Shown one piece after another: positions 1-7,093 of a stretch of DNA of 11,847 nucleotides. The DNA lies in contig USKL01000024.1 in assembly GCA_900555225.1 (NCBI GenBank), positions 1 to 11,847 of the forward strand, given 5' to 3'. A program made the translations under genes and the position numbers. Origin of the DNA: an uncultured Collinsella sp. GTDB taxonomy: Bacteria; Actinomycetota; Coriobacteriia; Coriobacteriales; Coriobacteriaceae. Within the stretch, counting starts at the first letter, position 1; each line of letters starts with the position of its first letter. A model generated the notes under the pieces. The model was not told where the DNA came from. It did no database searches and saw only the letters and a program-made list of their open reading frames with translations.

Positions 1-769
1 CGCCCACCACCGAGCCGGGGTCGCCCGAGCGCACGAAGCCGTCGCCCGTGCGAACCGTCAGGTAGATGCCATAAAACGCCGAGCCGCCAAACGTGGCGTC
101 GAGCGGCGTTCCCACATAGGCGGACGTCGAGAGCCGCGGCGGCATCTGCGGCGCCAGCTCATGCACCGGGGCGGCATCGCCCACGGCTGTGTACGTCGCA
201 CGCGGCAGCAGGTCATCGCCCTCGGCGTCGGCGCTGTACCACACGACCGGACAGCCCGAAAGACGCGCCAGCTGCGTTGCCATGGCATGGACAATCTGCT
301 GCTGATCGGCGCACCGCTGCAGCATGCGGTTGGTCTCGAGCACCATATGCGTGCGACGGTCGCTGGCGGCAGCCTGTGCCAAGGCGCGGCGCAGGGCCAA
401 CGCAATCGAGCTCGACACGAGCGAGACCACGAACATGATGAAGAACATGCCGGGATAGCCGCGGTCGATAAGCGACAGCGAGTAGCGCGGGTCGACAAAC
501 AAGAAGTTGTAGAGCGCCACGGCGGCAGCCGAGCTCAGCAAGCAATACAGGCGACTCCAGGTAAAGAATGCGCACAGCTGCACGGCGAACACATAGACGA
601 TCATGATGCTCGGCGCGAGACCCGGATGGTCGAGCAGCGCGCCCACAATCGTCGCCGCGACCAGCAGCCCCACCGATACGCAGGCGTCATACAGAGGAGT
701 GCGGCGCGTCAGCGTTGTGCGCCGCCACCAAAAGTTATCGGCGATATCGCCGTCCGCACGGACGTCCAT
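1..769 (-). CDS. KdpD-like sensor kinase, N-terminal part (gene continues past the left edge)
   Basis: Only the first 256 residues are in the window. Four hydrophobic segments lie at about residues 31-47, 54-70, 75-92 and 106-126, with the third ending in YNFLFVDPRYSLSL, which closely resembles the four-helix membrane domain of KdpD (DUF4118 family). A helix-rich linker (about 127-165) leads into a GAF-like stretch starting near QLARLSGCPVVWY (166-178). Canonical KdpD carries about 400 residues of cytoplasmic KdpD/Usp domains before these helices; this protein starts 30 residues before the first helix, so it is a short form. The histidine-kinase part would lie off the window and is inferred. 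The start ATG at 769 is supported by an AGAGGGG Shine-Dalgarno site about 8 bases upstream and an in-frame stop at 788-790. It lies just downstream of a strong terminator and of kup and a small membrane protein on the same strand, suggesting a role in sensing potassium or turgor. Family confidence is high; the exact signal is unknown. Confidence 0.82.
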   Translation of the reverse strand, partial: MDVRADGDIADNFWWRRTTLTRRTPLYDACVSVGLLVAATIVGALLDHPGLAPSIMIVYVFAVQLCAFFTWSRLYCLLSSAAAVALYNFLFVDPRYSLSLIDRGYPGMFFIMFVVSLVSSSIALALRRALAQAAASDRRTHMVLETNRMLQRCADQQQIVHAMATQLARLSGCPVVWYSADAEGDDLLPRATYTAVGDAAPVHELAPQMPPRLSTSAYVGTPLDATFGGSAFYGIYLTVRTGDGFVRSGDPGSVVG

Positions 770-797
770 CAGCGTCCCGCCCCTCTCTCAAAAACAA

Positions 798-836
798 AAA
801 CCACCACAAAGGGGACAGGCACCTTTGTGGTGGTTT
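798..836 (-). terminator. Intrinsic terminator after the kup/small-protein transcript
   Basis: A perfect 15-bp inverted repeat (798-812 and 822-836) encloses a 9-base loop. Read on the minus strand the stem ends in TTT and is followed by a T-rich tract (TTGTTTTT), the layout of a Rho-independent terminator. It lies 46 bases after the stop of the 64-residue gene and 28 bases before the start of the KdpD-like gene, so it sits in the leader of that gene. The loop and inner stem (AAAGG-GGACAGGCA-CCTTT) resemble a dispersed hairpin repeat; see also 3299-3329. Confidence 0.8.
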
Positions 837-840
837 CCCC

Positions 841-851
841 TTGTGGTGGTT
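841..851. repeat. Extra copy of a terminator arm
   Basis: The 11 bases TTGTGGTGGTT repeat the right arm of the terminator at 798-836 and are complementary to its left arm (799-809). On the minus-strand transcript this copy is made first, so it could compete with the proximal arm for pairing. This may be only a remnant of repeat duplication. Confidence 0.6.
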
Positions 852-882
852 CCAAGTGTAAAGCCTTTACAACCTGCGGTCG

Positions 883-1077
883 TTAGACAAACAGCACGTG
901 CGCGAGCAGTGCGCACACGCACGCCGCGACAAGCACCGTCACCACGATCGAAATCACGCGGTCGGCCATGTCCATGTTGGCACGATTCGTAAAGAACCGA
1001 TCTTCGGCGGCGTCGACGCGCGCCTCACGCGCCAGCTCGGCAGCAAAATCGCAACCGTCAAGCACCTTTGCATCCAT
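883..1077 (-). CDS. Small single-pass membrane protein, 64 residues
   Basis: The product has a charged, acidic N-terminal half (residues 1-39, with AAELAREARVDAAEDRFF) and one hydrophobic helix at about 41-63 (VISIVVTVLVAACVCALLAH) ending the protein. It would sit in the membrane with the acidic half probably in the cytoplasm. The ATG at 1077 is chosen over an in-frame ATG at 1107 because a GGGAGGAAACC Shine-Dalgarno site lies directly before it. It starts 69 bases after the kup stop on the same strand, with no terminator seen between them, and is followed by a strong terminator, so co-transcription with kup is likely. I do not recognise a family. It is longer than KdpF (about 29 residues) and does not match it by eye. 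A role as an accessory or regulatory subunit of Kup or of the adjacent sensor is speculation from position only. Confidence 0.72.
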   Translation of the reverse strand: MDAKVLDGCDFAAELAREARVDAAEDRFFTNRANMDMADRVISIVVTVLVAACVCALLAHVLFV

Positions 1078-1146
1078 GGTTTCCTCCCAGGACTCAATCC
1101 CCGTCAATACAAGCCCGCCCGTTCGCAGACAAACCTCGAGCGTCGA

Positions 1147-3174
1147 CTACGGCCGCTCGTTGGGAGCCAGGCGCTGCATCTTGCTCACAGCCTTAAACTT
1201 GGTGAACAGCGGCACATACTCAAAGCTCACGTTGGAGTTCTCCAGGCCATACCAGCGCGCAGGCGTGCCGGCGGCGCGGCGGATGATGTACTTGAGCGTG
1301 ATGGCCGTACGCTCGCTCGGCTCCACGTCGCTTTCGGGCGCCAGAAGCTTACGGATCATGACGAACTTGAACGTGCCGATGTTACCCGGATCCTTGTAGA
1401 CCGAGTAGTCATGCGTCTGCGGCGGCAGCTCGCCAGTGGCGGCCAGGTCCTGAACAACCTGACGCAAGTAGGCATTGACGCGCTGGTTAATCTTGTAGCC
1501 CAGGTACAGATGCACGCGGAACACGTAGTCGGTGCCGAACGTCTCGACCGAATAGGCAAAGGTGTGCGGTTCGTCCATGGTCTCGACATTCACAAACCAC
1601 CAAGCGTGGGCACGCTTGGGATGCTTGTCCAAGATCGAATAGACGATATCGCGGTCGATGTAGTCGGTATGGGTGTCCTTGGTCAGGTACACGATGTTGT
1701 CGCTCATGCGCTCGTAACGGTCGTCGTCGCGCAGGCGCTTGAGCTGCGGCAGGTAGCTACGCAGCGGCAGCAGCGTAAACTGGCGCTGCTCGACCGCCGT
1801 GCCGTTGTACCAGCACACCATAATGCCCATGATGAGTGCAGCCATGAGGATGGTGAAGTAGCCGCCGTGGAAGAACTTGGTGAGCGAGCTCACGAAGAAG
1901 AAGCCTTCGAGCAAAAGGAAGAAGGCCGCGAAGATCCACGGAGCAACCTTGAGCTTGCGCTCCTCGTGCAGGTAGAAGAAGAGCAGCAGCGTGGTGCACA
2001 TCATAGTCAGCGTAATGGCAAGGCCGTAGGCGGCTTCCATATGCGCCGAGTTCTGGAACAGCAGCACCACGATGACGCAGCCGACAAGCATGACGTTGTT
2101 GACCATGGGGATGTAGAGCTGGCCCTTGGTCTCGGCAGGGTAGAAGACCTGCATGTGCGGCATAAGGTCCAGGCGGCTGGCCTCGGACACCAGCGAAAAC
2201 GCGCCGGTGATGAGCGCCTGCGAGGCAATGATGGCCGCGACGGTGGAAAGGCCTACGGCAAACGGGCGCAGGCCCGGGGCGAGCATCTGGTAGAACGGGT
2301 TGAGGTCGGCAATGCCCATGAGCTCGGGGTTGGCAGCGTTGTTCATAAGCCAAGCGCCCTGACCCATATAGGACAGCAGCAGGCAGCACTTAACGAATGG
2401 CCAGGTAGCGTAGATGTTGCCGCGGCCGACGTGGCCCATGTCGGAGTAGAGCGCCTCGGCACCGGTGGTGGCGAGGAAGCAGCTGCCCAGAATCATGATG
2501 CCCGCGTGGTTGTTGGGGCTCAGCAAAAAGGCAATGCCGCGCAGCGGGTTGAGGCACAGCAGCACGGCGGGGTGCTGGAATACAAAAAACAGACCCGTGC
2601 CGCCCAGGAACAGGAACCACAGCGTCATGATGGGGCCAAAGGCGTGACCGATCTTGGCCGTACCGATGCGCTGCACCAAAAAGAGCGCGATGATGATGGC
2701 GAGCGTAATGGCGACGACGCGACCCTGGTCATCGCCCAGCACGGCATGGACCGCCGGGATGGTGCGCAGGCCCTCGATGGCCGTGGTAACGGTAACGGCC
2801 GGCGTCAGGATGCCGTCGGCGAGAAGCGCGGCGCCACCCAGCATGGCGGGGATGATAAGCCACTTGCCGCAGCGCTTGACCAGGCTGTACAGGGCAAAGA
2901 TGCCGCCCTCACCATGGTTATCGGCGCGCAGCGAGATGAGCACATACTTGATGGTGGTCAGCAACGTGACCGTCCACACGACAAGGGAGAGCGCGCCGAG
3001 CACGAACTCCTCCGTGACGCTTCCGATGCCGCCGTTGCCGGCGACGAGCGCCTTGGTTACATACATAGGGCTGGTGCCGATATCGCCGTACACCACGCCC
3101 AGCGTGACGAGCATCGCCGAGATGCTCACAGGAATCGCAGCGTGCGAGGCTGCCTCCTTGGCCTTTTGTTCCAT
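1147..3174 (-). CDS. kup: Kup-family potassium uptake permease
   Basis: This 675-residue protein is a Kup/HAK/KT potassium transporter, which imports K+ with protons across the cytoplasmic membrane. Family hallmarks are visible: GVVYGDIGTSPMY at residues 26-38 in the first helix, ADGILTPAVTVTTAIEGL at 119-136, and TTGAEALYSDMGHVG at 236-250, within about 12 hydrophobic segments up to residue about 450. A cytoplasmic C-terminal domain of about 225 residues follows. E. coli Kup is 622 residues, so the length is normal for the family. The ATG at 3174 is preceded by a GGAGGA site with a 9-base spacing; an upstream in-frame ATG at 3192 would place the start before that site and is rejected. A TATAAT element lies at 3210-3215. 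Next on the same strand are a small membrane protein and a KdpD-like sensor. Some Gram-positive Kup proteins are inhibited by c-di-AMP; whether this one is cannot be seen. Confidence 0.95.
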   Translation of the reverse strand: MEQKAKEAASHAAIPVSISAMLVTLGVVYGDIGTSPMYVTKALVAGNGGIGSVTEEFVLGALSLVVWTVTLLTTIKYVLISLRADNHGEGGIFALYSLVKRCGKWLIIPAMLGGAALLADGILTPAVTVTTAIEGLRTIPAVHAVLGDDQGRVVAITLAIIIALFLVQRIGTAKIGHAFGPIMTLWFLFLGGTGLFFVFQHPAVLLCLNPLRGIAFLLSPNNHAGIMILGSCFLATTGAEALYSDMGHVGRGNIYATWPFVKCCLLLSYMGQGAWLMNNAANPELMGIADLNPFYQMLAPGLRPFAVGLSTVAAIIASQALITGAFSLVSEASRLDLMPHMQVFYPAETKGQLYIPMVNNVMLVGCVIVVLLFQNSAHMEAAYGLAITLTMMCTTLLLFFYLHEERKLKVAPWIFAAFFLLLEGFFFVSSLTKFFHGGYFTILMAALIMGIMVCWYNGTAVEQRQFTLLPLRSYLPQLKRLRDDDRYERMSDNIVYLTKDTHTDYIDRDIVYSILDKHPKRAHAWWFVNVETMDEPHTFAYSVETFGTDYVFRVHLYLGYKINQRVNAYLRQVVQDLAATGELPPQTHDYSVYKDPGNIGTFKFVMIRKLLAPESDVEPSERTAITLKYIIRRAAGTPARWYGLENSNVSFEYVPLFTKFKAVSKMQRLAPNERP

Positions 3175-3209
3175 AAGCCGGTTTCCTCCCAACTTTAATG
3201 TTCGAAGGG

Positions 3210-3215
3210 ATTATA
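3210..3215 (-). promoter_or_regulatory. Putative -10 element of the kup promoter
   Basis: The minus strand reads TATAAT here, a perfect -10 hexamer, 35 bases before the kup ATG. No good -35 is found at the usual distance (only AT-rich CATTAA/ATTAAA-like hexamers), so the promoter is only moderately supported. Transcription would start near 3203, giving a leader of about 28 bases, too short for a large riboswitch. Confidence 0.4.
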
Positions 3216-3298
3216 GGTAATCGGCCCATGTTTTAATGCACTGTTTTCCCAGCTAAATAAACATTTATACGGCCTTTAGGCCACCTCGGCGATATGGA

Positions 3299-3329
3299 AT
3301 GTGACAAAGGGACTGTCCCTTTGTCACAT
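3299..3329. repeat. Perfect 14-bp palindromic hairpin repeat between the nitroreductase gene and kup
   Basis: Arms at 3299-3312 and 3316-3329 are perfect inverted copies around a 3-base loop (core AAAGGGACTGTCCCTTT). It begins 11 bases after the nitroreductase stop, so it probably ends or stabilises that transcript, but there is no T-run on either side, so it is not a textbook Rho-independent terminator. It shares the ACAAAGGG...CCCTTTGT layout with the terminator at 798-836, which suggests a dispersed palindromic family similar to REP-like elements of other bacteria (inference). Confidence 0.75.
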
Positions 3330-3340
3330 CGCCGCATTCG

Positions 3341-4213
3341 TTACTTGCCGAGCCAGTTTTTGAACCACCACTCCATGGAACGGCTCATCTCGGCCATAAA
3401 GGGGCTCGTGTGCTTGCGGGTGTAGATATCCACCACGCGCTCGCCTACCTCGCGGGCATGCGGACGGAACATCGCGTCCATCTCGGCCACCTGCGCGTCC
3501 ATGGTCGCAGCATCGGCGCGGCAGTAGCGCTCCTCGTGCACCAGGTTCACCACGGGATGCGCAATAGCCGGGCGCTCCTTGCGGGGCGTGCCGATGATGA
3601 GCATCGACAGCGGCATGGTATAGGGCGGCAGATCGAGCAGCTCGGCAACTTCCTCGGCATTCTCGACGATATCACCGATATAGCAGCTCCCCAGGCCCAG
3701 AGCCTCGGCGGCAACCACGGCGTTTTGCGCGGCGATCACGGCGTCCTGGGCCGCGATGGCAAAGTCGCCCAAACCCGGCGCGCGGCGGGGCGCCTTACCC
3801 GTGCGCTCGACAAACTCGGGCTCAAAGCAGCCCACGTGCTCAAACAGATCGATCCACTTGGCATAATCGACCACAAATATTAGTGCCCAGGGCGCCTTGG
3901 CGATCATGGGCTGGTGGTCGCACAGGTCGGCCAGGCGGTCGAGCGTTGCCTGCTCGCGGATGCTCACGATGGAATACATCATCATGGCGCCCGCCGACGG
4001 CGCACGACTCGCCGCATGCAGAATCGCCGCCCGCTGCTCGTCGGTCACCGCCACGGGACGGTCATCGTCATCACGCGCGAAGGCACGCGTGGAGGAACGG
4101 TGCTCCAACGTGTCCAGCACCGCATTGCCCGTAGTCTCGACCGGATAGCCGTATGTATCCACGACCGCAGCTCCGTCGCCGCCCATGTCCGCCTTGCAAA
4201 CCTGCTCGCTCAT
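3341..4213 (-). CDS. Nitroreductase-family FMN oxidoreductase
   Basis: The 290-residue product has the nitroreductase fold signatures. HRSSTRAF at 38-45 supplies the basic and serine residues that hold the FMN phosphate. APSAGAMMMY at 71-80 is the flavin-contacting loop. QDAVIAAQNAVVAAEALGLGS (split around 156-176) followed by CYIGDI is the conserved helix and dimer region, and LPPYTMPLSMLIIGTP at 195-210 precedes the basic RKERP segment. Such enzymes are cytoplasmic homodimers that use NAD(P)H to reduce nitro-compounds, quinones or flavins; the physiological substrate cannot be told. A C-terminal tail of about 60 residues (230-290) with many Met and Trp residues extends past the usual core. 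The ATG at 4213 has only a weak purine-rich site (GAGGGTAGGG) upstream; an in-frame Met at residue 10 is an alternative start. It is upstream of kup on the same strand but separated by a hairpin and a separate promoter, so no functional link is implied. Confidence 0.9.
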   Translation of the reverse strand: MSEQVCKADMGGDGAAVVDTYGYPVETTGNAVLDTLEHRSSTRAFARDDDDRPVAVTDEQRAAILHAASRAPSAGAMMMYSIVSIREQATLDRLADLCDHQPMIAKAPWALIFVVDYAKWIDLFEHVGCFEPEFVERTGKAPRRAPGLGDFAIAAQDAVIAAQNAVVAAEALGLGSCYIGDIVENAEEVAELLDLPPYTMPLSMLIIGTPRKERPAIAHPVVNLVHEERYCRADAATMDAQVAEMDAMFRPHAREVGERVVDIYTRKHTSPFMAEMSRSMEWWFKNWLGK

Positions 4214-4427
4214 CGCCCTACCCTCGCCATTTCTTTAAGAAGCCTTTACGTTTCCGTGTAATTCCCGTCCATTATCGCGCAGGTCGCCACTACATTGCGT
4301 CACACCGCCACACGTGCGCGTTAATATGGCTGGTTGTTGTGCGCAGCCACCAATTGCAGCGCATATCTTGGTAACAATCGGGTAAACCCCCGCTTTCGTA
4401 GGTTTTAAGTTTGTGAGGAGTCTCAGC
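4214..4427. promoter_or_regulatory. Divergent intergenic region between nitroreductase and phosphoglycerol transferase genes
   Basis: Both flanking genes start outwards from this 214-bp region, so it must hold both promoters. For the minus-strand gene, GATAAT at 4271-4276 (read on the minus strand) is the best -10 candidate, without a convincing -35. For the plus-strand gene I see no strong promoter; a 6-bp inverted repeat TGGCTG/CAGCCA (4327-4332 and 4344-4349) with an 11-base loop might be an operator or leader hairpin. A good Shine-Dalgarno site, GAGGAG at 4415-4420, lies 7 bases before the ATG at 4428. Confidence 0.45.
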
Positions 4428-6728
4428 ATGTTCGCAGCCGCCATCTCGCTCGTCGGTCTTGCGGCGACCGTCTACCTTGTCTTGCGCGAGGCCAAGGCCA
4501 TTCGCGCTCAGTCGGGCACCGTTGCCAAAAGCGCTCTTGGGTGGAGCGTCGCCTTCGGCCTGTTCCAGCTCTTTTTGACCATTTGGGGCGCCATTGGCCT
4601 CGTCGCCCAAAACGAGCCGCTCGCCTTTGTGATGCTCATCCTGACCAACGCCATCCTCACCGGCTGTGCCTGGGCCAGCATCGCACGCGACCGCATCGCC
4701 CCGCGCGTCTTTGCGTTCGCCGCGCCCGACGCCCCCGCTCCCACCGGCAAGCTCGCCCGCCTGCGCAGCGCCTTTGTGGGCAAGCCACTCGTCGCCGCCG
4801 TGCTGTGCCTGCTGCTCGCCGGCGTCTTTGCGCTGCTAGGCATGGAGATATCGTCCAACCACGACTTTACCTGGGTCTACCCCCTGTGCATCCTGCTCGA
4901 GTGGGCCATCATCACCGTGCTCATGATCGGCTTGTTCTTCCTGTTCCAGCGCCACGGCGCAGCTCCCGCGGTCCTGGCCTTCGCCCTCTTTGTCCTGGGC
5001 ATTGCCGAGTTCTTCGTCATCACGTTTAAATCCATGCCCATCCAGCCGGGCGACCTTTCGGCCATCTCCACCGCCGCCGCGGTCGCCGGCACCGGCTACA
5101 CCTTCTCGATCTCACTGTTCTGCGTGCTGTCCATGGGCTTTACCTCCATCGCCATGCTGCTGTGCGAGTACGCCGGCCTGGTGGCACCGCACCGTCAGAA
5201 GGGCGCCGCCAACGCCAAGCGCATGCTGCTCACCAACCTGCTCGTCGCCGTGCTGTGCCTGGGCGGTGTGACCGCACACGTCACGCTCATCGACTACTAC
5301 AACACCCTCGGCATCACCGTCTACACCTGGCGCCCGCTCGAGAGCTACTGGCGCGAGGGCTACCTGCCCGCTTTCATTAGCGCAGCGCAGTCCATCAAGC
5401 CGCCCAAACCCGCCGACTACTCCGTCGACGATGCCAAGGCCACGCTCAAAAAGTACGCCAAGGCCTACGACAAGTCCGACGCGGCCAAGAGCGACGAGCG
5501 CGCCGCCGCAAAGGAGCAGTTCGACAGCGAGAAGCCCACGGTCATCGCCATCATGAACGAGACCTTCTCGGATCTTTCGATCTACCAGAACATGCGCGCC
5601 GGCTACGAAGGCCCGCAGTACTTTAAGAACCTGTCCAACTGCCTCAGCCGCGGCAAGCTCTACGTGAGCGCCTACGGCGGCGGCACCGCCAATACCGAGT
5701 TTGAGTTTATGACCGGCAACTCCATGGCCAACCTGGGCTCGGGCGTGTACCCCTACACCATCTACAACATGGAAACGACCGGGAACCTGGCAGAGCAGTT
5801 CAAGTCGCTCGGATATTCCACCACGGCCATGCACCCCAACCACGCCACCAACTGGAACCGCGAGAACGTCTACAAGGACTTTGGCTTTGACCAGTTCCTG
5901 TCCATCAACGATTTCCAGGGAGCCGACACCCTGCGCGGCATGGTGACCGACCAGGCTACCTACGACAAGATTCTTGAGCTGCTCGACCAGAACGCCGATC
6001 CGCAGTTTATCTTCGACGTGACCATGCAGAACCACTCGGGCTACGATACGGGCCTGCTGCCGGTCGACAAGCAGATGCACCTGAATATCGATACGACCGA
6101 TCTGGATGCCAAGACCGTCGAGGACGGCACGCTCTCCGATGTCGACGAGTATGTCTCGTGCATCGAGCAGTCCGACCAGGCGCTTCGCTACTTCCTCAAC
6201 GCCCTGAGCAAGCTCGACCGCAAGGTGGTCGTGGTGTTCTGGGGCGATCACCAGCCGTTCTTCCCGTCCAAGTTCAACGATAAGTGGTTTACCGGCGAAG
6301 ACGATGCCACGCATCAGGAGCGCCTGTGGCAGACCGACTACATCATCTGGGCCAACTACGACGTTGCCGGCTGCGACCAGACGAGCGAGACCGACGACCT
6401 GTCCACCAACTACCTGTCCACCCAGCTTATGCAGCTGATCGGCGCACCGCTGACCGACTACCAGAAGGCGCACATGACGCTGCGCGAATCGCTGCCCGCT
6501 ATCAACTCCGTGGGCTACGAGGACGCCAGCCTGCGCTGGGCGCTCTCCTCCAACGTCACCGGTGACGACGCCGCCGCAGCAGCCGCCACCAAGGCGCGCG
6601 AGGATTACGCCAAGATGCAATACTACGAGATGTTCCGCGACGGCAAGAACGTGTACACCGAGCACTTCCAGACCGAGGCCAACGAGACCGACCCCAACCT
6701 GGCACCGGGCACGACCAAGATCAAGTAG
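4428..6728 (+). CDS. LTA-synthase-family (sulfatase-fold) phosphoglycerol transferase
   Basis: This 766-residue protein has an N-terminal membrane part with about eight hydrophobic segments (roughly 2-20, 42-60, 65-85, 119-138, 150-173, 178-200, 224-245, 267-285), then a large extracellular sulfatase-fold domain (about 370-720). Active-site motifs in order are MNETFSD (376-382; E378 as metal ligand), GGGTANTEFEF with T420 the likely nucleophile, TMQNHSGYD with H536, and GDHQP at 606-610 with D607 and H608 as metal ligands. These match the LtaS/MdoB-type enzymes that move glycerol phosphate from phosphatidylglycerol onto a glycolipid or glycan outside the membrane. Staphylococcal LtaS has five helices and about 650 residues; the extra N-terminal helices make this longer. 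The ATG at 4428 is preferred to a GTG at 4413, which would overlap the GAGGAG ribosome site. It is probably a single-gene transcript ending at 6804-6829. Whether its polymer is true lipoteichoic acid is not shown. Confidence 0.92.
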   Translation: MFAAAISLVGLAATVYLVLREAKAIRAQSGTVAKSALGWSVAFGLFQLFLTIWGAIGLVAQNEPLAFVMLILTNAILTGCAWASIARDRIAPRVFAFAAPDAPAPTGKLARLRSAFVGKPLVAAVLCLLLAGVFALLGMEISSNHDFTWVYPLCILLEWAIITVLMIGLFFLFQRHGAAPAVLAFALFVLGIAEFFVITFKSMPIQPGDLSAISTAAAVAGTGYTFSISLFCVLSMGFTSIAMLLCEYAGLVAPHRQKGAANAKRMLLTNLLVAVLCLGGVTAHVTLIDYYNTLGITVYTWRPLESYWREGYLPAFISAAQSIKPPKPADYSVDDAKATLKKYAKAYDKSDAAKSDERAAAKEQFDSEKPTVIAIMNETFSDLSIYQNMRAGYEGPQYFKNLSNCLSRGKLYVSAYGGGTANTEFEFMTGNSMANLGSGVYPYTIYNMETTGNLAEQFKSLGYSTTAMHPNHATNWNRENVYKDFGFDQFLSINDFQGADTLRGMVTDQATYDKILELLDQNADPQFIFDVTMQNHSGYDTGLLPVDKQMHLNIDTTDLDAKTVEDGTLSDVDEYVSCIEQSDQALRYFLNALSKLDRKVVVVFWGDHQPFFPSKFNDKWFTGEDDATHQERLWQTDYIIWANYDVAGCDQTSETDDLSTNYLSTQLMQLIGAPLTDYQKAHMTLRESLPAINSVGYEDASLRWALSSNVTGDDAAAAAATKAREDYAKMQYYEMFRDGKNVYTEHFQTEANETDPNLAPGTTKIK

Positions 6729-6803
6729 CGGGGTCGGGGACCCGAATCGGCGGCAGGCGGAGGCGCGGGAAAGGTCTGCTGCTCAAACAGTCCTGCGCAA
6801 GAC

Positions 6804-6829
6804 GGGGGCCACATTAAGTGGCCCCCTTT
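6804..6829 (+). terminator. Terminator after the phosphoglycerol transferase gene
   Basis: A perfect 9-bp GC-rich stem, GGGGGCCAC (6804-6812) and GTGGCCCCC (6818-6826), with a 5-base loop ATTAA, is followed by TTT. It lies 76 bases after the stop codon. The T-run is short, but the stem is strong. The 75 bases between the stop and this hairpin hold only a minor GGGTC/GACCC stem (6731-6743) and no gene. Confidence 0.7.
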
Positions 6830-6835
6830 GCGTGC

Positions 6836-7004
6836 GGAAAGTGTGTCCCGGAATTCTTGTCTGGAATGGGATGCAGTTTCCGCTTGGGACCCGATTGGGA
6901 AAGTGTGTCCCACTATTCAGCTGGATTCCGGGATGTATTTTCCGGTTGAGGCTCGTTGGGAAAGTGCGTCCCACTTTGGGGGCTGATTCTGGGACGTGGT
7001 TTCC
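6836..7004. repeat. Left alternating inverted-repeat array, three 61-62 bp units
   Basis: Six 15-bp arms occur at 6836-6850, 6867-6881, 6898-6912, 6929-6943, 6959-6973 and 6990-7004. Odd arms follow GGAAA-N5-TCCCR, even arms are its reverse complement. Gaps are 16 bases, except 15 before the arm at 6959. Arm ends are nearly invariant; the middle five bases vary. Each unit could fold into a hairpin with a 16-base loop, using several G-U pairs in a plus-strand RNA. The same family forms the larger array at 11306-11753. Reading frames run open through it but change phase with each unit and have no ribosome site of note, so I treat it as non-coding. Confidence 0.85.
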
Positions 7005-7027
7005 GCTTGCGAAGTCTCCACTCAACA

Positions 7028-7068
7028 GAAAACCCGGGTGGCCTGTTTTTTGGCTACCCGGGTTTTTG
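7028..7068. terminator. Bidirectional terminator between convergent genes
   Basis: Arms AAAACCCGGGT (7029-7039) and ACCCGGGTTTT (7056-7066) pair perfectly, with the stem extended inward by GCC/GGC after one G-T pair. On the plus strand the stem ends in TTTTT; on the minus strand it ends in TTTT. It lies 26 bases after the surface-protein stop and thus can terminate that minus-strand gene as well as read-through from the plus-strand gene. Confidence 0.85.
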
Positions 7069-7093
7069 AGTTGTCGATATGTTCGACTGGCTA

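Noticed and set aside
161..886. Plus-strand open frame opposite the KdpD-like gene
   Set aside because: The composition is Arg/His/Gln-rich without domains, and it runs through the terminator hairpin; the minus strand encodes clear KdpD-like helices.
3175..3192. Alternative kup start at 3192
   Set aside because: It would put the GGAGGA ribosome site inside the coding sequence; the ATG at 3174 has ideal spacing and fits the family's N-terminus.
898..3198. A 766-codon open frame on the plus strand opposite kup
   Set aside because: It is antisense to a clear Kup protein; its product is full of His, Arg, Gln and Ala typical of the shadow of a high-GC gene, and shows no domain.
3175..3298. c-di-AMP (ydaO-type) or other riboswitch before kup
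   Set aside because: The likely -10 at 3210-3215 leaves a leader of about 28 bases and I see no long structured leader; the small GGCCT/AGGCC palindrome at 3271-3282 is not enough.
5112..6665. A 517-codon open frame on the minus strand opposite the phosphoglycerol transferase
   Set aside because: It is a Val/Gly/His-rich shadow of a gene whose active-site motifs are all present in the plus frame.
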